A DNA stretch of 64,000 nucleotides, taken from Actinacidiphila glaucinigra (GTDB taxonomy: Bacteria > Actinomycetota > Actinomycetes > Streptomycetales > Streptomycetaceae). Shown here in pieces: positions 32,896 through 41,792 of this stretch (the stretch's first letter is position 1; each line of letters opens with the position of its first letter). The notes below the pieces were generated by a model. That model had not been told where the DNA came from. It was given only the letters and a program-made list of their open reading frames with translations, and searched no databases. The translations under genes were made by a program, and so were the position numbers. Location of the stretch: NCBI RefSeq assembly GCF_900188405.1, contig NZ_FZOF01000010.1:62001-126000 (forward strand), given 5' to 3'.

Positions 32896-34443
32896 ATGAC
32901 AGCGCAGACCGCGCTACCGCGCCCGCGGACCGGGCGCCTGCGCATCCCGGCACGGCCGCGTGAGCAGCGTGCTCCGCTCGCGTACCTGGCGCGGGCCCTG
33001 GCGGCACCACTGGTGGTGACCATTCCGGTGGCCGTGTGGCTGATCGTCGCCGCTCCCGGGTCGCTGCGGGCACCCGCCGCGGCCGGCGCGGCCGCGGGGA
33101 TCCTCGCCCTGGTCGTGGCCGTGGCCGTGGCGGCGCAGGAGCGCTGGCGGGCACGGCGGCTGGCCGGGCAGCTCGACGCCCTGCGGGCCGAGGCGGAACG
33201 TTTCGCCGATGAGCTGCTGCCCGCCGCCGTCCGCCGGATCACCGCCGGCGAGACCGTCGACCGCGTGCTCACCGCCGTACGGGAGCCGCTGACCGGCCCT
33301 CAGCGGCGCATGCTGGCCCTGATCGCCGACCGCGTGGGCAGCAGCGAGTCGCGCCGCGCCGCGGCGATGGCCGTCGGAGCCAACGCCGCCGGGCGCATGC
33401 AGGCACTGGCCACCGGCATGCTGGCCGACCTGCGGCAGATGGAGCACCGCCACACCGACCCGGCCGTGCTGCACGACCTGCTGCACCTGGACCACCGCAC
33501 CGCGCAGGCCGGCCGCCTCGCCGACAGCATCGCCGTGCTGACCGGGGCCCGGTCCGGACGCCGGTGGGCCAAGCCGATCCGTATGGAGTCGATCCTGCGC
33601 GGCGCCATGGGGCGCATCGCCGGCTACCAGCGCGTGCGGCTCCACTCCACCAGCGAGGTCGCCGTCGTCGGCCACGCCGCCGAGGGTGTCATGCACGCGC
33701 TGGCCGAACTCATGGACAACGCGGCCAACTTCTCCCCGCCCACCGCCGAGGTCCACGTGTACGTGGAGGAGGTGCCCGCGGGCTCGGTCATCACCGTCGA
33801 GGACAGCGGCCTGGTCATGGGCGAGGTCGCGCTGCGCCGTGCGCAGAGCGCCGTCGCCGCCGGGTCCGGGGACCTGACCGGCCTGTCCGGGACCAGGCTC
33901 GGCCTGACGGTCGTCGGCCGACTGGCCCTCAAGCACGGCCTGACCATCTCCTTCCGGCCCTCGGCCCGCGGCGGCACCGGCGCGGTCATGATGATCCCGC
34001 AGGAACTGCTCACCGTCCCGCGCCCCGGCATGGACGCCGGTCCCGACGCCGAGCCCCTCCTGCCCCCGGAGGTCCCGGCCACCGCCCCGTCCGTCCCGGC
34101 CCCCGCCGAGACGCCCGACCCGGACGAGGAGGCCCGGCACACGGCGCCGGAGCTGGGTGAGAGCGGCCTGCCCAAGCGCCGCCGCGGCCAGACGCTGTCC
34201 GCCGCCGGCCACGACGGGCCCGGCCACGACCGGCCCGCCGCACGCCCGAGTGCGGGCTCGGCCGGCCACGGCACGGCGGCCGAACGGGCCGCGCGGTTCA
34301 GTACCTTCCGCAGCGCGGTGCACGGCACCACCCCCGCCGCACCCGCACCCGCCCCCGACCACGAGTCCCCCGCATCCGCGCCCGGCGCGGACCGCGACGA
34401 GCACAACGCGACGGCCCCATCCCCAGAAAGCGACGCGCGATGA
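32896..34443 (+). CDS. cvnA: Conservon CvnA, membrane sensor kinase-like protein
   Basis: A 515-aa membrane ATPase-like kinase. Two close N-terminal helices (about residues 36-52 and 58-75) leave a very short external loop, unlike CvnA proteins with a large nitrate/nitrite-type sensor. Then the helical dimer region (LLHLDHRTAQAGRLADSIAVLTG) and a HATPase_c domain with N-box ALAELMDNAANFSPP near residue 272 and GLSGTRLGLTVVGRLALKHG. A proline/alanine-rich tail of 150 residues follows. In conservons CvnA works with CvnB-D like a eukaryotic receptor/G-protein module. The stop overlaps cvnB by four bases. Confidence 0.9.
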   Translation: MTAQTALPRPRTGRLRIPARPREQRAPLAYLARALAAPLVVTIPVAVWLIVAAPGSLRAPAAAGAAAGILALVVAVAVAAQERWRARRLAGQLDALRAEAERFADELLPAAVRRITAGETVDRVLTAVREPLTGPQRRMLALIADRVGSSESRRAAAMAVGANAAGRMQALATGMLADLRQMEHRHTDPAVLHDLLHLDHRTAQAGRLADSIAVLTGARSGRRWAKPIRMESILRGAMGRIAGYQRVRLHSTSEVAVVGHAAEGVMHALAELMDNAANFSPPTAEVHVYVEEVPAGSVITVEDSGLVMGEVALRRAQSAVAAGSGDLTGLSGTRLGLTVVGRLALKHGLTISFRPSARGGTGAVMMIPQELLTVPRPGMDAGPDAEPLLPPEVPATAPSVPAPAETPDPDEEARHTAPELGESGLPKRRRGQTLSAAGHDGPGHDRPAARPSAGSAGHGTAAERAARFSTFRSAVHGTTPAAPAPAPDHESPASAPGADRDEHNATAPSPESDAR

Positions 34444-34883
34444 CCGCACCGGCCACCGGCCACACCAGTACGGACGAGCGGCTCAACTGGCTGCTGGAGA
34501 ACCTGCTGGAGCGCACCCCGGGCGCCCGCCACGCCCTGGTCCTGTCCCGGGACGGGCTCAAGCTGTGCCGCACCCCCGAGCTCTCGGTCGACCAGGCCGA
34601 CCAGCTCGCGGCGATCTCCGCCGGCATCCAGAGCCTGTCCCAGGGCGCGTCCATCGAGTTCGGCGACGGCAGCGGCGGCGTACGGCAGGCCATGGCCGAG
34701 TTCTACGGCGGGATCCTGTTCATCGTCGAGGCCGGCGACGGCGCCCACCTCGCGGTCGTCGCCGACGACGACGCCGAGGTCGGCCTGATCGGCCACAACA
34801 TGCACGAGCTGGTCGAGCAGCTCGGCGAGCACCTGAGCGCGCCCCCGCGCGAGGTGCCCGGTGAGGACGGCGACGGCGCATGA
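34440..34883 (+). CDS. cvnB: Conservon CvnB, roadblock/LC7 protein
   Basis: A 147-aa roadblock/LC7 domain protein, DERLNWLLENLLERTPGARHALVLSRDGLKL at the start and GILFIVEAGDGAHLAVVADDDAEVGLIGHNM in the middle, as in MglB-like GTPase regulators. In conservons it is thought to control the CvnD GTPase. ATGA overlaps on both sides show translational coupling with cvnA and cvnC. Confidence 0.93.
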   Translation: MTAPATGHTSTDERLNWLLENLLERTPGARHALVLSRDGLKLCRTPELSVDQADQLAAISAGIQSLSQGASIEFGDGSGGVRQAMAEFYGGILFIVEAGDGAHLAVVADDDAEVGLIGHNMHELVEQLGEHLSAPPREVPGEDGDGA

Positions 34884-35239
34884 CACCCCGCCCGGGCCGG
34901 GAGGAGGATCCGGACCGGCTGTACACCCTGACGTCGGGTCGCAGCCGGCCCGTGTCCGACGCGTTCGACCTGGTGACCCTGGTGGTCGCCGAGTGCGATC
35001 CGGTCCCGGGGATGCAGTCCGAGCACGCGGCGATCCTGCGGATCTGCCGCCGGCCCACCGCCGTCGTCGAGCTCGCCGCCGACCTGGGACTGCCGGTCGG
35101 CATCACCCAGGTGCTCCTGTGCGACCTGCTGGACACCGGCCGCATCAGCGCCCGGCACCCCCGTACCGTCCGGACGGCGGCTCAACTTCCGGACCCCGAG
35201 ATCCTGGAGCAGGTGCTCGTTGGACTACGCAACCTCTGA
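34880..35239 (+). CDS. cvnC: Conservon CvnC, DUF742 protein
   Basis: A 119-aa DUF742 protein. The hallmark segments are RLYTLTSGRSRPVSDAFDLV-type start, EHAAILRICRRPTAVVELAADLGLPVGITQVLLCDLLD (a winged-helix-like region) and the end LEQVLVGLRNL. Its role in the conservon is to link CvnA/B to CvnD; details are not established. It overlaps cvnD by 20 bases. Confidence 0.93.
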   Translation: MTPRPGREEDPDRLYTLTSGRSRPVSDAFDLVTLVVAECDPVPGMQSEHAAILRICRRPTAVVELAADLGLPVGITQVLLCDLLDTGRISARHPRTVRTAAQLPDPEILEQVLVGLRNL

Positions 35240-35864
35240 CCCCGGCCTCGTTCCCGGCCCGCCGGGGCCCCGGGCACCGCTCGACGCGAGCGCCGACAAC
35301 GGGCTGAAGATCGTCATCACCGGCGGGTTCGGCGTCGGGAAGACGACCATGGTGCGCTCGGTCAGCGAGATCCGCCCGCTGAACACCGAGGAGACCATGA
35401 CGCAGGCCGGTGCCGCAGTCGACGACCTCGCCGGTGTGGGGACCAAGTCCTCCACCACCGTGGCCTTCGACTTCGGCCGGATCAGCGTCAACGCGCGGAC
35501 CGTGCTCTATCTGTTCGGCGCGCCCGGGCAGGAGCGGTTCTGGTTCCTGTGGGACCGGCTGTTCTCCGGCACGCTCGGCGCGGTGGTGCTCGTCGACACC
35601 CGCCGCCTGGACGACTCCTGGTACGCCATCGACCGCCTGGAGCACCACGGCACCCCGTTCGTGGTGGCCCGCAACGACTTCGGCGGACCCAAGCACTCCG
35701 AGGAGCAGGTCCGCGACGCCCTGTCGCTGGCGGACGGGGTGCCGCTGGTGGACTGCGACGCGCGGTCCCGGCAGTCCTCCAAGGACGTCCTGATCACCCT
35801 CGTCCAGCACCTGCAGACCCTGTCCGCCGCCCACCCGCGCGCCCGGGAGATGACCGCCCCGTGA
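35220..35864 (+). CDS. cvnD: Conservon CvnD, small GTPase-like protein
   Basis: A 214-aa P-loop GTPase of the MglA/CvnD type. Walker A is GGFGVGKTT (residues 35-43), followed by the switch region EETMTQAGAAVDDL, the phosphate-binding LFGAPGQERFWF and the base-recognition region VARNDF (in place of NKxD). TTG start at 35220 is inside cvnC and gives the usual MDYATSDPG opening. Stop overlaps the P450 GTG (GTGA). Confidence 0.9.
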   Translation: MDYATSDPGLVPGPPGPRAPLDASADNGLKIVITGGFGVGKTTMVRSVSEIRPLNTEETMTQAGAAVDDLAGVGTKSSTTVAFDFGRISVNARTVLYLFGAPGQERFWFLWDRLFSGTLGAVVLVDTRRLDDSWYAIDRLEHHGTPFVVARNDFGGPKHSEEQVRDALSLADGVPLVDCDARSRQSSKDVLITLVQHLQTLSAAHPRAREMTAP

Positions 35865-37114
35865 CCAGCCAGCCCACCGCGGCCGCCGGCACCGACCCGT
35901 TCGCCGGGGCGGTGCCGTTCAGCGGTCCGCGATTCCACGTCGAACCCGCCGCTCTCTACCGGGAACTGCGGCGCGACCACGGCGCCCTGGCCCCCGTGAC
36001 GCTCGACGGAGGCATTCCGGCCTGGCTCGTGCTGGGCTACCGGGAACTCCTGCACGTCACCGGCGACCCCGTGCTCTTCAGCCGCGACTCGGACCTGTGG
36101 AACCAGTGGGACCGCATCCCCGACGACTGGCCGCTGCTGCCCATGATCGGGCGCAAGCAGCCCTCGATCCTCTACACCGTGGGCGAACGCCACCGGCAGC
36201 GCGCCGCGATGATGGGCAACGCCATGGAGGCCATCGACGCGGTCGAACTGCGCCGCTACGCCGAGCGCTACGCCGACGCGCTCGTCGACACCTTCTGCGG
36301 CGGCGGTACGGCGGACATCCTCGACGAGTTCGCGATGCTGCTCCCGGTCCGCGTGCTCGCCAGGCTGTACGGCTTCCCCGAGGAGCAGGGCCCCCTCCTG
36401 GTGAAGGCGGTCAAGGACCTGGTCGACGGCGGCCCGGACGCCATCGCCGGCCAGACGCACGTCTACACCGCGATGACCGAACTGCTCGAGGCGAAGAAGG
36501 AGCAGCCGGGCGCGGACGTCGTCTCGCGGATGCTCGCCGACCGGTACGACTTCTCCGACGAGGAGATCGTGCAGGACCTGATGGTGATGACCGTGGCCGG
36601 GCACCAGCCCACCGCGGACTGGATCGGCAACTCGCTCAGGCTGATGCTCACCGACGACCGCTTCGCCGCCTCGTTCACCGGCGGCCGGCACAGCGTCGGG
36701 CAGGCCATGAACGAGGTCCTGTGGGAGGACACCCCCAGCCAGAACATCGCCGGGCGGTGGGCCAGCCGCGACACCCGGCTCGGCGGGCGCCAGATCGCCT
36801 CCGGCGACCTGCTCATCCTCGGCTTCGCCGCGGCCAACGCAGACCCCCAGGTGCACCTGGAGGCCGGTGCCTCCACCAACGGCAACAACGCCTGGTTCTC
36901 CTTCGGGCACGGCGAGCACCGCTGCCCGTTCCCGGCCCAGGAGATCGCCGAGGCCATCGCCCGCACCGGCATCGAGGTGCTGCTGGACCGGCTGCCCGAC
37001 ATCGAACTGGCGGTCGACCCCGCCGATCTGGTGCGCCGTCCGTCCCCGTGGCTGCGGGGCATGACCAAGCTCCCCGTGCGCTTCACACCCACCCCCGTGC
37101 TAGGAGAACTCTGA
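35861..37114 (+). CDS. CYP157-like cytochrome P450 lacking ExxR (conservon CvnE)
   Basis: A 417-aa P450. The heme-thiolate loop FSFGHGEHRCPFPAQ holds Cys355, and the I-helix has MTVAGHQPTADW. In the K-helix the otherwise near-universal ExxR is EVLW (Glu285 to Trp288), followed by EDTPSQNIAGRWASRDTRLGG. This loss of the arginine, with that following segment, is the published peculiarity of the CYP157 family, which in S. coelicolor lies in conservons beside CYP154 enzymes. It is translationally coupled to cvnD and to the next P450. Whether it is catalytic or a partner of the CYP154 enzyme is open. Confidence 0.9.
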   Translation: MTSQPTAAAGTDPFAGAVPFSGPRFHVEPAALYRELRRDHGALAPVTLDGGIPAWLVLGYRELLHVTGDPVLFSRDSDLWNQWDRIPDDWPLLPMIGRKQPSILYTVGERHRQRAAMMGNAMEAIDAVELRRYAERYADALVDTFCGGGTADILDEFAMLLPVRVLARLYGFPEEQGPLLVKAVKDLVDGGPDAIAGQTHVYTAMTELLEAKKEQPGADVVSRMLADRYDFSDEEIVQDLMVMTVAGHQPTADWIGNSLRLMLTDDRFAASFTGGRHSVGQAMNEVLWEDTPSQNIAGRWASRDTRLGGRQIASGDLLILGFAAANADPQVHLEAGASTNGNNAWFSFGHGEHRCPFPAQEIAEAIARTGIEVLLDRLPDIELAVDPADLVRRPSPWLRGMTKLPVRFTPTPVLGEL

Positions 37115-38358
37115 TGGAATGCCCGGTCACCGGCCACCACGCGGCCTCCCCGATCGTGCTGGACCCGCTGGTGGGCGACCTCGTCGCCGAGAGCACCGCG
37201 CTGCGTGAGGCGGGCCCGCTGGCCGCGGTCGAGCTCCCCGGCGGGGTGCCGGTGTGGGCCGTGACGCACCACGCCGAGGCCCGCGCGCTGCTGACCGACC
37301 CGCGGCTGGTGAAGGACATCGCCCACTGGGACGCCTTCACCCGCGGTGAGATACCCGCCGACTGGGCGCTGATCGGCCTGGCCAACCCCGGCCGCTCCAT
37401 GCTCACCGTCGACGGCGCCGACCACCGCCGCATGCGTGCCCTGGTCGCCCAGGCGCTGACCCCGCGCCGCGTGGAGCAGATGCGGGCCCGGATCGAGGAG
37501 CTGACGGCCGGTCTCCTGGAGCGTGTCGAGGAGGCGGCGCGCGAGGGCGACGTACTCGACCTCAAGGCCACCTTCGCCTACCCGCTGCCGATGTACGTCG
37601 TACAGGAGCTGATGGGCATCGACGAGGCCCACCTGCCGCGGCTGAAGGTGCTGTTCGAGAAGTTCTTCTCCACCCAGACCCCGCCCGCGGAGGTCCTCGC
37701 CACCCTCGGCGAGCTCGCGGCCCTCATGGCCAAGACCGTCGCCGACCGGCGCGCCGAGCCCGGCGACGACCTCACCAGCGCTCTCATCGCGGCCTCCGAG
37801 GACGGTGACCACCTCACCGACGAGGAGATCCAGAGCACCCTGCAGCTCATGATCGCCGCGGGGCACGAGACCACCATCTCCCTCATCGTGAACGCGGTCG
37901 TGAACCTGCTCACCCACCCCGACCAGCTCGCGCTGGTGCGGGAGGGCAAGGCGAGCTGGGAGTCGGTGGTGGAGGAGACCCTGCGCCACTCCACGCCCAC
38001 CTCGCACGTGCTGATCCGCTTCGCCACCGAGGACGTCCCCGTGGGCGACAAGGTGATCGCCAAGGGCGAGGCGCTGATCGTCTCCTACGCGGCGATCGGC
38101 GGCGACGAGAAGCAGCACGGCCCGAGCGCCGGCGTCTTCGACATCACCCGCGACCACCCCATCCGGCACATCGCCTTCGGCCACGGCCCCCACGTGTGCC
38201 CGGGCGCCGCGCTGTCCCGGCTGGAGGCCTCGGTGGCGCTGCCCGCCCTGTTCGAGCGCTTCCCGAAGCTCGACCTGGCGGTCCCGGCGGCGAAGCTGCG
38301 CAACAAGCCCGTGGTCACCCAGAACGACCTCTACGAGCTGCCGGTCACCGTCCACTGA
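37114..38358 (+). CDS. CYP154-like cytochrome P450
   Basis: A 414-aa P450 with all usual motifs: I-helix MIAAGHETTISLI, K-helix EETLR (Glu288 to Arg291), meander, and heme loop FGHGPHVCPGAALSRLE with Cys362. Opening MECPVTGHHAASPIVLDP and overall pattern suggest the CYP154 family, enzymes that hydroxylate aromatic or steroid-like substrates. TAGGAGAACT precedes the ATG, which overlaps the CYP157 stop (TGATG). No ferredoxin gene is adjacent. Confidence 0.87.
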   Translation: MECPVTGHHAASPIVLDPLVGDLVAESTALREAGPLAAVELPGGVPVWAVTHHAEARALLTDPRLVKDIAHWDAFTRGEIPADWALIGLANPGRSMLTVDGADHRRMRALVAQALTPRRVEQMRARIEELTAGLLERVEEAAREGDVLDLKATFAYPLPMYVVQELMGIDEAHLPRLKVLFEKFFSTQTPPAEVLATLGELAALMAKTVADRRAEPGDDLTSALIAASEDGDHLTDEEIQSTLQLMIAAGHETTISLIVNAVVNLLTHPDQLALVREGKASWESVVEETLRHSTPTSHVLIRFATEDVPVGDKVIAKGEALIVSYAAIGGDEKQHGPSAGVFDITRDHPIRHIAFGHGPHVCPGAALSRLEASVALPALFERFPKLDLAVPAAKLRNKPVVTQNDLYELPVTVH

Positions 38359-38447
38359 CCTACCGTCGGTGTCCGGCACCTCCCCGCGCCGCTCGTGCCG
38401 GTGCGGGGCGGTGCCGGTCCCGTCCGGCCCCGTGACGACGACCGCGG

Positions 38448-38481
38448 GACGGCCCCGCCCGGCACGCCGGGCGGGGCCGTC
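38448..38481. terminator. Bidirectional terminator between CYP154 and phoX
   Basis: Perfect 15-bp arms (38448-38462, 38467-38481), 4-nt loop, between convergent genes and four bases from the phosphatase stop. Confidence 0.8.
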
Positions 38482-38485
38482 TCCG

Positions 38486-40585
38486 TCAGACGCCGATGTC
38501 GCGGCCGTCCTTGCGCCACACCACGACGACGGAGGGGCGGGGGATCCGCTTGCCGCCGTCGGGCCAGCGCGAGGACGGGTTCTCGTACGTGGAGGCGTCG
38601 GTCTCGCCGGGGTGCTGCACCGCGACCAGGACGCGCTGGTCCTGGACGATCGGGCCGCACGTCTCGGCACCCTTGGGCACGCTCAGGAACTGCCGGACCT
38701 GACCGCGCTTGTCACCCTTGACCGCGACACCGAAGAGGGCGTCGTGGGTGCCGAGGGTGCCCGGCGCGCCGTCGGTGGAGATCCACAGGTTGCCGTGCGG
38801 GTCGAAGGCCACGTTGTCCGGGCACGAGATCGGGCTGACGTCGTCCTTCGGGAAGCCCGCGAAGTAGGTGGCGGGGTCGGCGGGGTCGCCCGCGACCAGG
38901 AACAGCCGCCACGCGAAGCGGTCGGCGGCCGGGTCGTCGAAGAACTCCGCCAGCTCCAGCACGTGCCCGTGCTTGTTGTTGCTGCGCGGATTGGCCTCGT
39001 CGGCACCGGCGGATCCGGCCTTGCCGCGGTTGGTGTTGTTGGTGAGCGCCACGTAGACGCGACCGGTGCGCGGGCTGGGCTCGACGTCCTCGGGGCGGTC
39101 CATCTTGGTGGCTCCGGCCTTGTCCGCCGCCATGCGGGTGAAGAGGTAGACCTCCTCGGCGGTCATGCCCTCCACGAAGGAGGTGGTGCCGCTCGCCAGC
39201 TTGATCCACTCGCCGGAGCCGTCGAACTCGCCGTCCGAGGGCAGCTTCCCGTTGCCGTCGAACTCGGCGGCCGGGCTGTCGCCCGTCAGCCGGGCGACGT
39301 AGAGCGTGCCCTCGTCCAGGAGCGACAGGTTGTGCTCGCGGACCGCCCGGCCGGTGCCGTGGCGCATCGCCTTGCTCGCCACGAACTTGTACATGTAGTC
39401 AAAGCGCTCGTCGTCGCCCATGTAGACGACGGGGCGGCCGTCGTCGGTGAGGCGGGGCTGCGCGGCCTCGTGCTTGAAGCGGCCGAGCGCGGTGTGCTTG
39501 CGGGGCGTCGAGTCCGGGTCGAACGGGTCGAGCTCCACGATCCAGCCGAAGCGGTTGACCTCGTTGGGCTCCTTGGCCAGGTCGAAGCGGTCGTCGAACC
39601 GCTCCCACTTGCGCTCGCTGGCCGCGCCGGCGATGCCGTAGCGCTTCAGCCGCTCCGCGGTGACCGGGTCGGTGACCGAGGCCGCGTTGCCGAAGTACTG
39701 GTTGAAGTTCTCCTCGCCGGACAGCACGGTGCCCCACGGGGTGGTGCCGCCGGCGCAGTTGTTGAGGGTGCCGAGGACCTTCGTGCCGGTAGGGTCGGCC
39801 TTGGTGCGCAGCAGGGGGCTGCCCGCGGCGGGGCCGGTCAGCCGGAAGGCGGTCCGGGTGTGGAGCCGGCGGTTCAGGCCGTGCCGGCTCACCGGGTACA
39901 GGCGGCCGGAGTGCCGCTCCTCCTCGACCACGACCACGCTGAGCCCGTGCGCGGCCCAGGCGATCTCGACCTGCTCGCGGGTGGGGTTCGCCGCGTCGTA
40001 GGCCGGGAACATGAGGATCTCGTCGGTGTACTCGTGGTTGGCGACGAGTACCTGACGGCCGCGCTCGCCGGGCAGGTCGAACAGGTGCAGGAAGTCGTTG
40101 TTGTAGCCGAACTGGCCGGCCTGCGCCGCGGCGGTCTGCCGCGCCTGGTCGAACGCGGGGGCGCCGCGCAGGATGGGGTCGCCCCAGCGGATCACGACGC
40201 TCTGGGCATAGCCCTCGGGGACGACGACGGCGTCCACGGTGTTCGGCTCGACGGGCCGGAAGCGCAGGCCCTTGGCGGCGTCGGGGTCGACGGTGCCGCC
40301 GTGACCGCCGTGGCCCCCGTGCAGCGGCTCGGGCGCGGCGGCGGCCACGTCGGTGCCGGACGTGACGGCTATGCCGCCCGCGGCGGCGGCCAGGGTGACC
40401 ACGGCGCCGGTCCGCAGCATGGTGCGGCGGGAGAGGGCGTCCGCGACGACGTCGCCGAGGTAGGCGTTGCCGCTGGTGTTCGGGGCCTCGTGGGCGCAGG
40501 CGTCACCGCACTTGAACCGGCAGGTGAGAGCGGACCTGCCGCCGTCGTGACGGGGGAGCAGCGGAAGAAGTCTGTGCGGCCGCAC
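38486..40585 (-). CDS. PhoX-family secreted alkaline phosphatase (DUF839)
   Basis: A 699-aa PhoX-type phosphatase exported by the Tat path: SRRTMLRTGAVVTLAAAAGG carries the twin arginines at 53-54. The N-terminal SALTCRFKCGDACAHEAPNT is typical of Streptomyces PhoX. The beta-propeller body shows VANHEYTDEILMFPAY, GTLNNCAGGTTPWGTVLSGEENFNQYF, YMGDDERFDYMYKFV and SCPDNVAFDPHGNLWISTDG. Such enzymes use calcium and iron to release phosphate from organic esters. GTG at 40585 follows TTGGAGGCACT; the frame runs on upstream without support. A PHO-box-like repeat lies 76-97 bp upstream. Confidence 0.92.
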   Translation of the reverse strand: MRPHRLLPLLPRHDGGRSALTCRFKCGDACAHEAPNTSGNAYLGDVVADALSRRTMLRTGAVVTLAAAAGGIAVTSGTDVAAAAPEPLHGGHGGHGGTVDPDAAKGLRFRPVEPNTVDAVVVPEGYAQSVVIRWGDPILRGAPAFDQARQTAAAQAGQFGYNNDFLHLFDLPGERGRQVLVANHEYTDEILMFPAYDAANPTREQVEIAWAAHGLSVVVVEEERHSGRLYPVSRHGLNRRLHTRTAFRLTGPAAGSPLLRTKADPTGTKVLGTLNNCAGGTTPWGTVLSGEENFNQYFGNAASVTDPVTAERLKRYGIAGAASERKWERFDDRFDLAKEPNEVNRFGWIVELDPFDPDSTPRKHTALGRFKHEAAQPRLTDDGRPVVYMGDDERFDYMYKFVASKAMRHGTGRAVREHNLSLLDEGTLYVARLTGDSPAAEFDGNGKLPSDGEFDGSGEWIKLASGTTSFVEGMTAEEVYLFTRMAADKAGATKMDRPEDVEPSPRTGRVYVALTNNTNRGKAGSAGADEANPRSNNKHGHVLELAEFFDDPAADRFAWRLFLVAGDPADPATYFAGFPKDDVSPISCPDNVAFDPHGNLWISTDGAPGTLGTHDALFGVAVKGDKRGQVRQFLSVPKGAETCGPIVQDQRVLVAVQHPGETDASTYENPSSRWPDGGKRIPRPSVVVVWRKDGRDIGV

Positions 40586-40660
40586 AGTGCCTCCAAGTCT
40601 ATGTTCCGGTATAGCGAATACCAAGGGACGGTAAAGAGCCCTGTTCTCGCGGGAGTGGCC

Positions 40661-40682
40661 GGAACGTGAACCGCGAATGAAC
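40661..40682 (-). promoter_or_regulatory. PHO-box-like direct repeat (PhoP site) upstream of phoX
   Basis: On the minus strand GTTCATTCGCG (40682-40672) is followed directly by GTTCACGTTCC (40671-40661). Two 11-bp units starting GTTCA match the Streptomyces PhoP direct-repeat unit consensus. Position upstream of a PhoX phosphatase gene fits induction by phosphate starvation. Confidence 0.8.
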
Positions 40683-40773
40683 CGGTGAGCGCGGCGCGGG
40701 GTTCCCGTCCGCGCGCCCGACGCGAGCCGGCGCCCACCTGGGCGGCGTCCGCACCGCGCCGCGGGCGGCGCGC

Positions 40774-41712
40774 TCACGCCGGGGTGGCCGCGGGCAGCGT
40801 CAGCTCCCAGGTGTCCACGGCGAAGTGGAGGGTCATGCCGTGCGCGGTGTACAGCCGCAGGGCCCCCGTGGTGTTGCCGGTGTCCACCCCGAGCCCGATG
40901 GTGTCGCGGCCGCGGGCGGCGTACACCCCGAAGGCGTGGCGCAGCAGATGGCCGGCGACGCCCCGGCCCCGCGCCTCCTTGCGCACGCCCAGGCTCCGGA
41001 TCCACGCCATGGCCGCGCGGTCGTCACGGCTCAGCGCCGCTCCCACGTCCCCCGCGCCCTCCAGCGAGGCGATCCACACCAGGGACCAGTCGATGCCCTG
41101 GCCGAGGTCGTCCAGCCACTGCCGGTAGGTGCGCCGCTGGTGGTCGAAGTGCTCCGCGAAGCTCTCCTGCAGGAGTTCGTGCGCGCGGCGGCGGTCGGCC
41201 TCCGCTGTGCAGTCGCGCAGCGTCAGTCCGGTAGGGGGCCCGGGGACGGGGTCCGCGGCGGCGGACAGCGGGCGGGTCAGCACGTGGTAGCGCCGTACCG
41301 TCCTCCAGCCGCGCCGCGTCAGGCGGGACGTGTCCATGGTGGGCGCGGTGTTGAGGGACAGGTGGACGACGGCCCGCTCCGCGCCGTTCTCCGCGGCGCG
41401 TCCGGCGGCCCGGGTCTGGAGGAGGCCCAGCAGCCGCTCGCCCGCCTCCTGGTGGGCGGGCAGGACGTAGTGGTCGGCGTCGATGCGTTCGGCGCCGGAG
41501 TCGTCCCACAGCAGTCCGTAGGCGACGAGCGCGCCGTCCTCGAAGGCCAGCCAGGAGTTGCGTTCCAGGTCCGCCTCGGGATGGATCAGCGACGACTCGA
41601 CCGTCGCCAGGTCGGTCTCGGGCCGCCCGAGCTCAACGACGTCGACGGCGTTGAGCAGGTCGCAGATGACGGGGGCGTCCTCGGGGGCGGCCGGCCGCAC
41701 GATGATGGGCAT
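40774..41712 (-). CDS. Tandem-GNAT acetyltransferase
   Basis: A 312-aa protein with two GNAT folds. The N-terminal half (IIVRPAAPEDAPVICDLLNAVD) is degenerate. The C-terminal half (from about residue 165, LTLRDCTAEADRRRAHELLQESFAEH) has an intact acetyl-CoA motif, LGVRKEARGRGVAGHLLRHAF, and GLGVDTGNTTGALRLYTAHGM. Tandem members resemble mycothiol synthase in layout but substrate is not evident. ATG at 41712 chosen; the long upstream frame is a shadow of the membrane protein gene. Confidence 0.82.
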   Translation of the reverse strand: MPIIVRPAAPEDAPVICDLLNAVDVVELGRPETDLATVESSLIHPEADLERNSWLAFEDGALVAYGLLWDDSGAERIDADHYVLPAHQEAGERLLGLLQTRAAGRAAENGAERAVVHLSLNTAPTMDTSRLTRRGWRTVRRYHVLTRPLSAAADPVPGPPTGLTLRDCTAEADRRRAHELLQESFAEHFDHQRRTYRQWLDDLGQGIDWSLVWIASLEGAGDVGAALSRDDRAAMAWIRSLGVRKEARGRGVAGHLLRHAFGVYAARGRDTIGLGVDTGNTTGALRLYTAHGMTLHFAVDTWELTLPAATPA

Positions 41713-41733
41713 GGCGCAACCCTCGGCACCGGC

Positions 41734-41771
41734 ACCGGCTCCGCGCAAACGTTTTTCGCGGCGGAGCCGGT
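41734..41771 (-). terminator. Hairpin downstream of membrane protein gene
   Basis: Nine-bp arms (41734-41742, 41763-41771) plus partial GCG pairing enclose a loop with an A/T run (CGTTTTTCG). It lies 22 bases after the stop at 41793. Confidence 0.55.
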
Positions 41772-41792
41772 CCGGCCGGGACGGCGCCCGCG

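Noticed and set aside
35549..35860. Upstream extension of the CYP157 frame into cvnD
   Set aside because: It lies inside cvnD in another frame; the GTG at 35861 overlaps the cvnD stop as GTGA and gives the normal P450 start.
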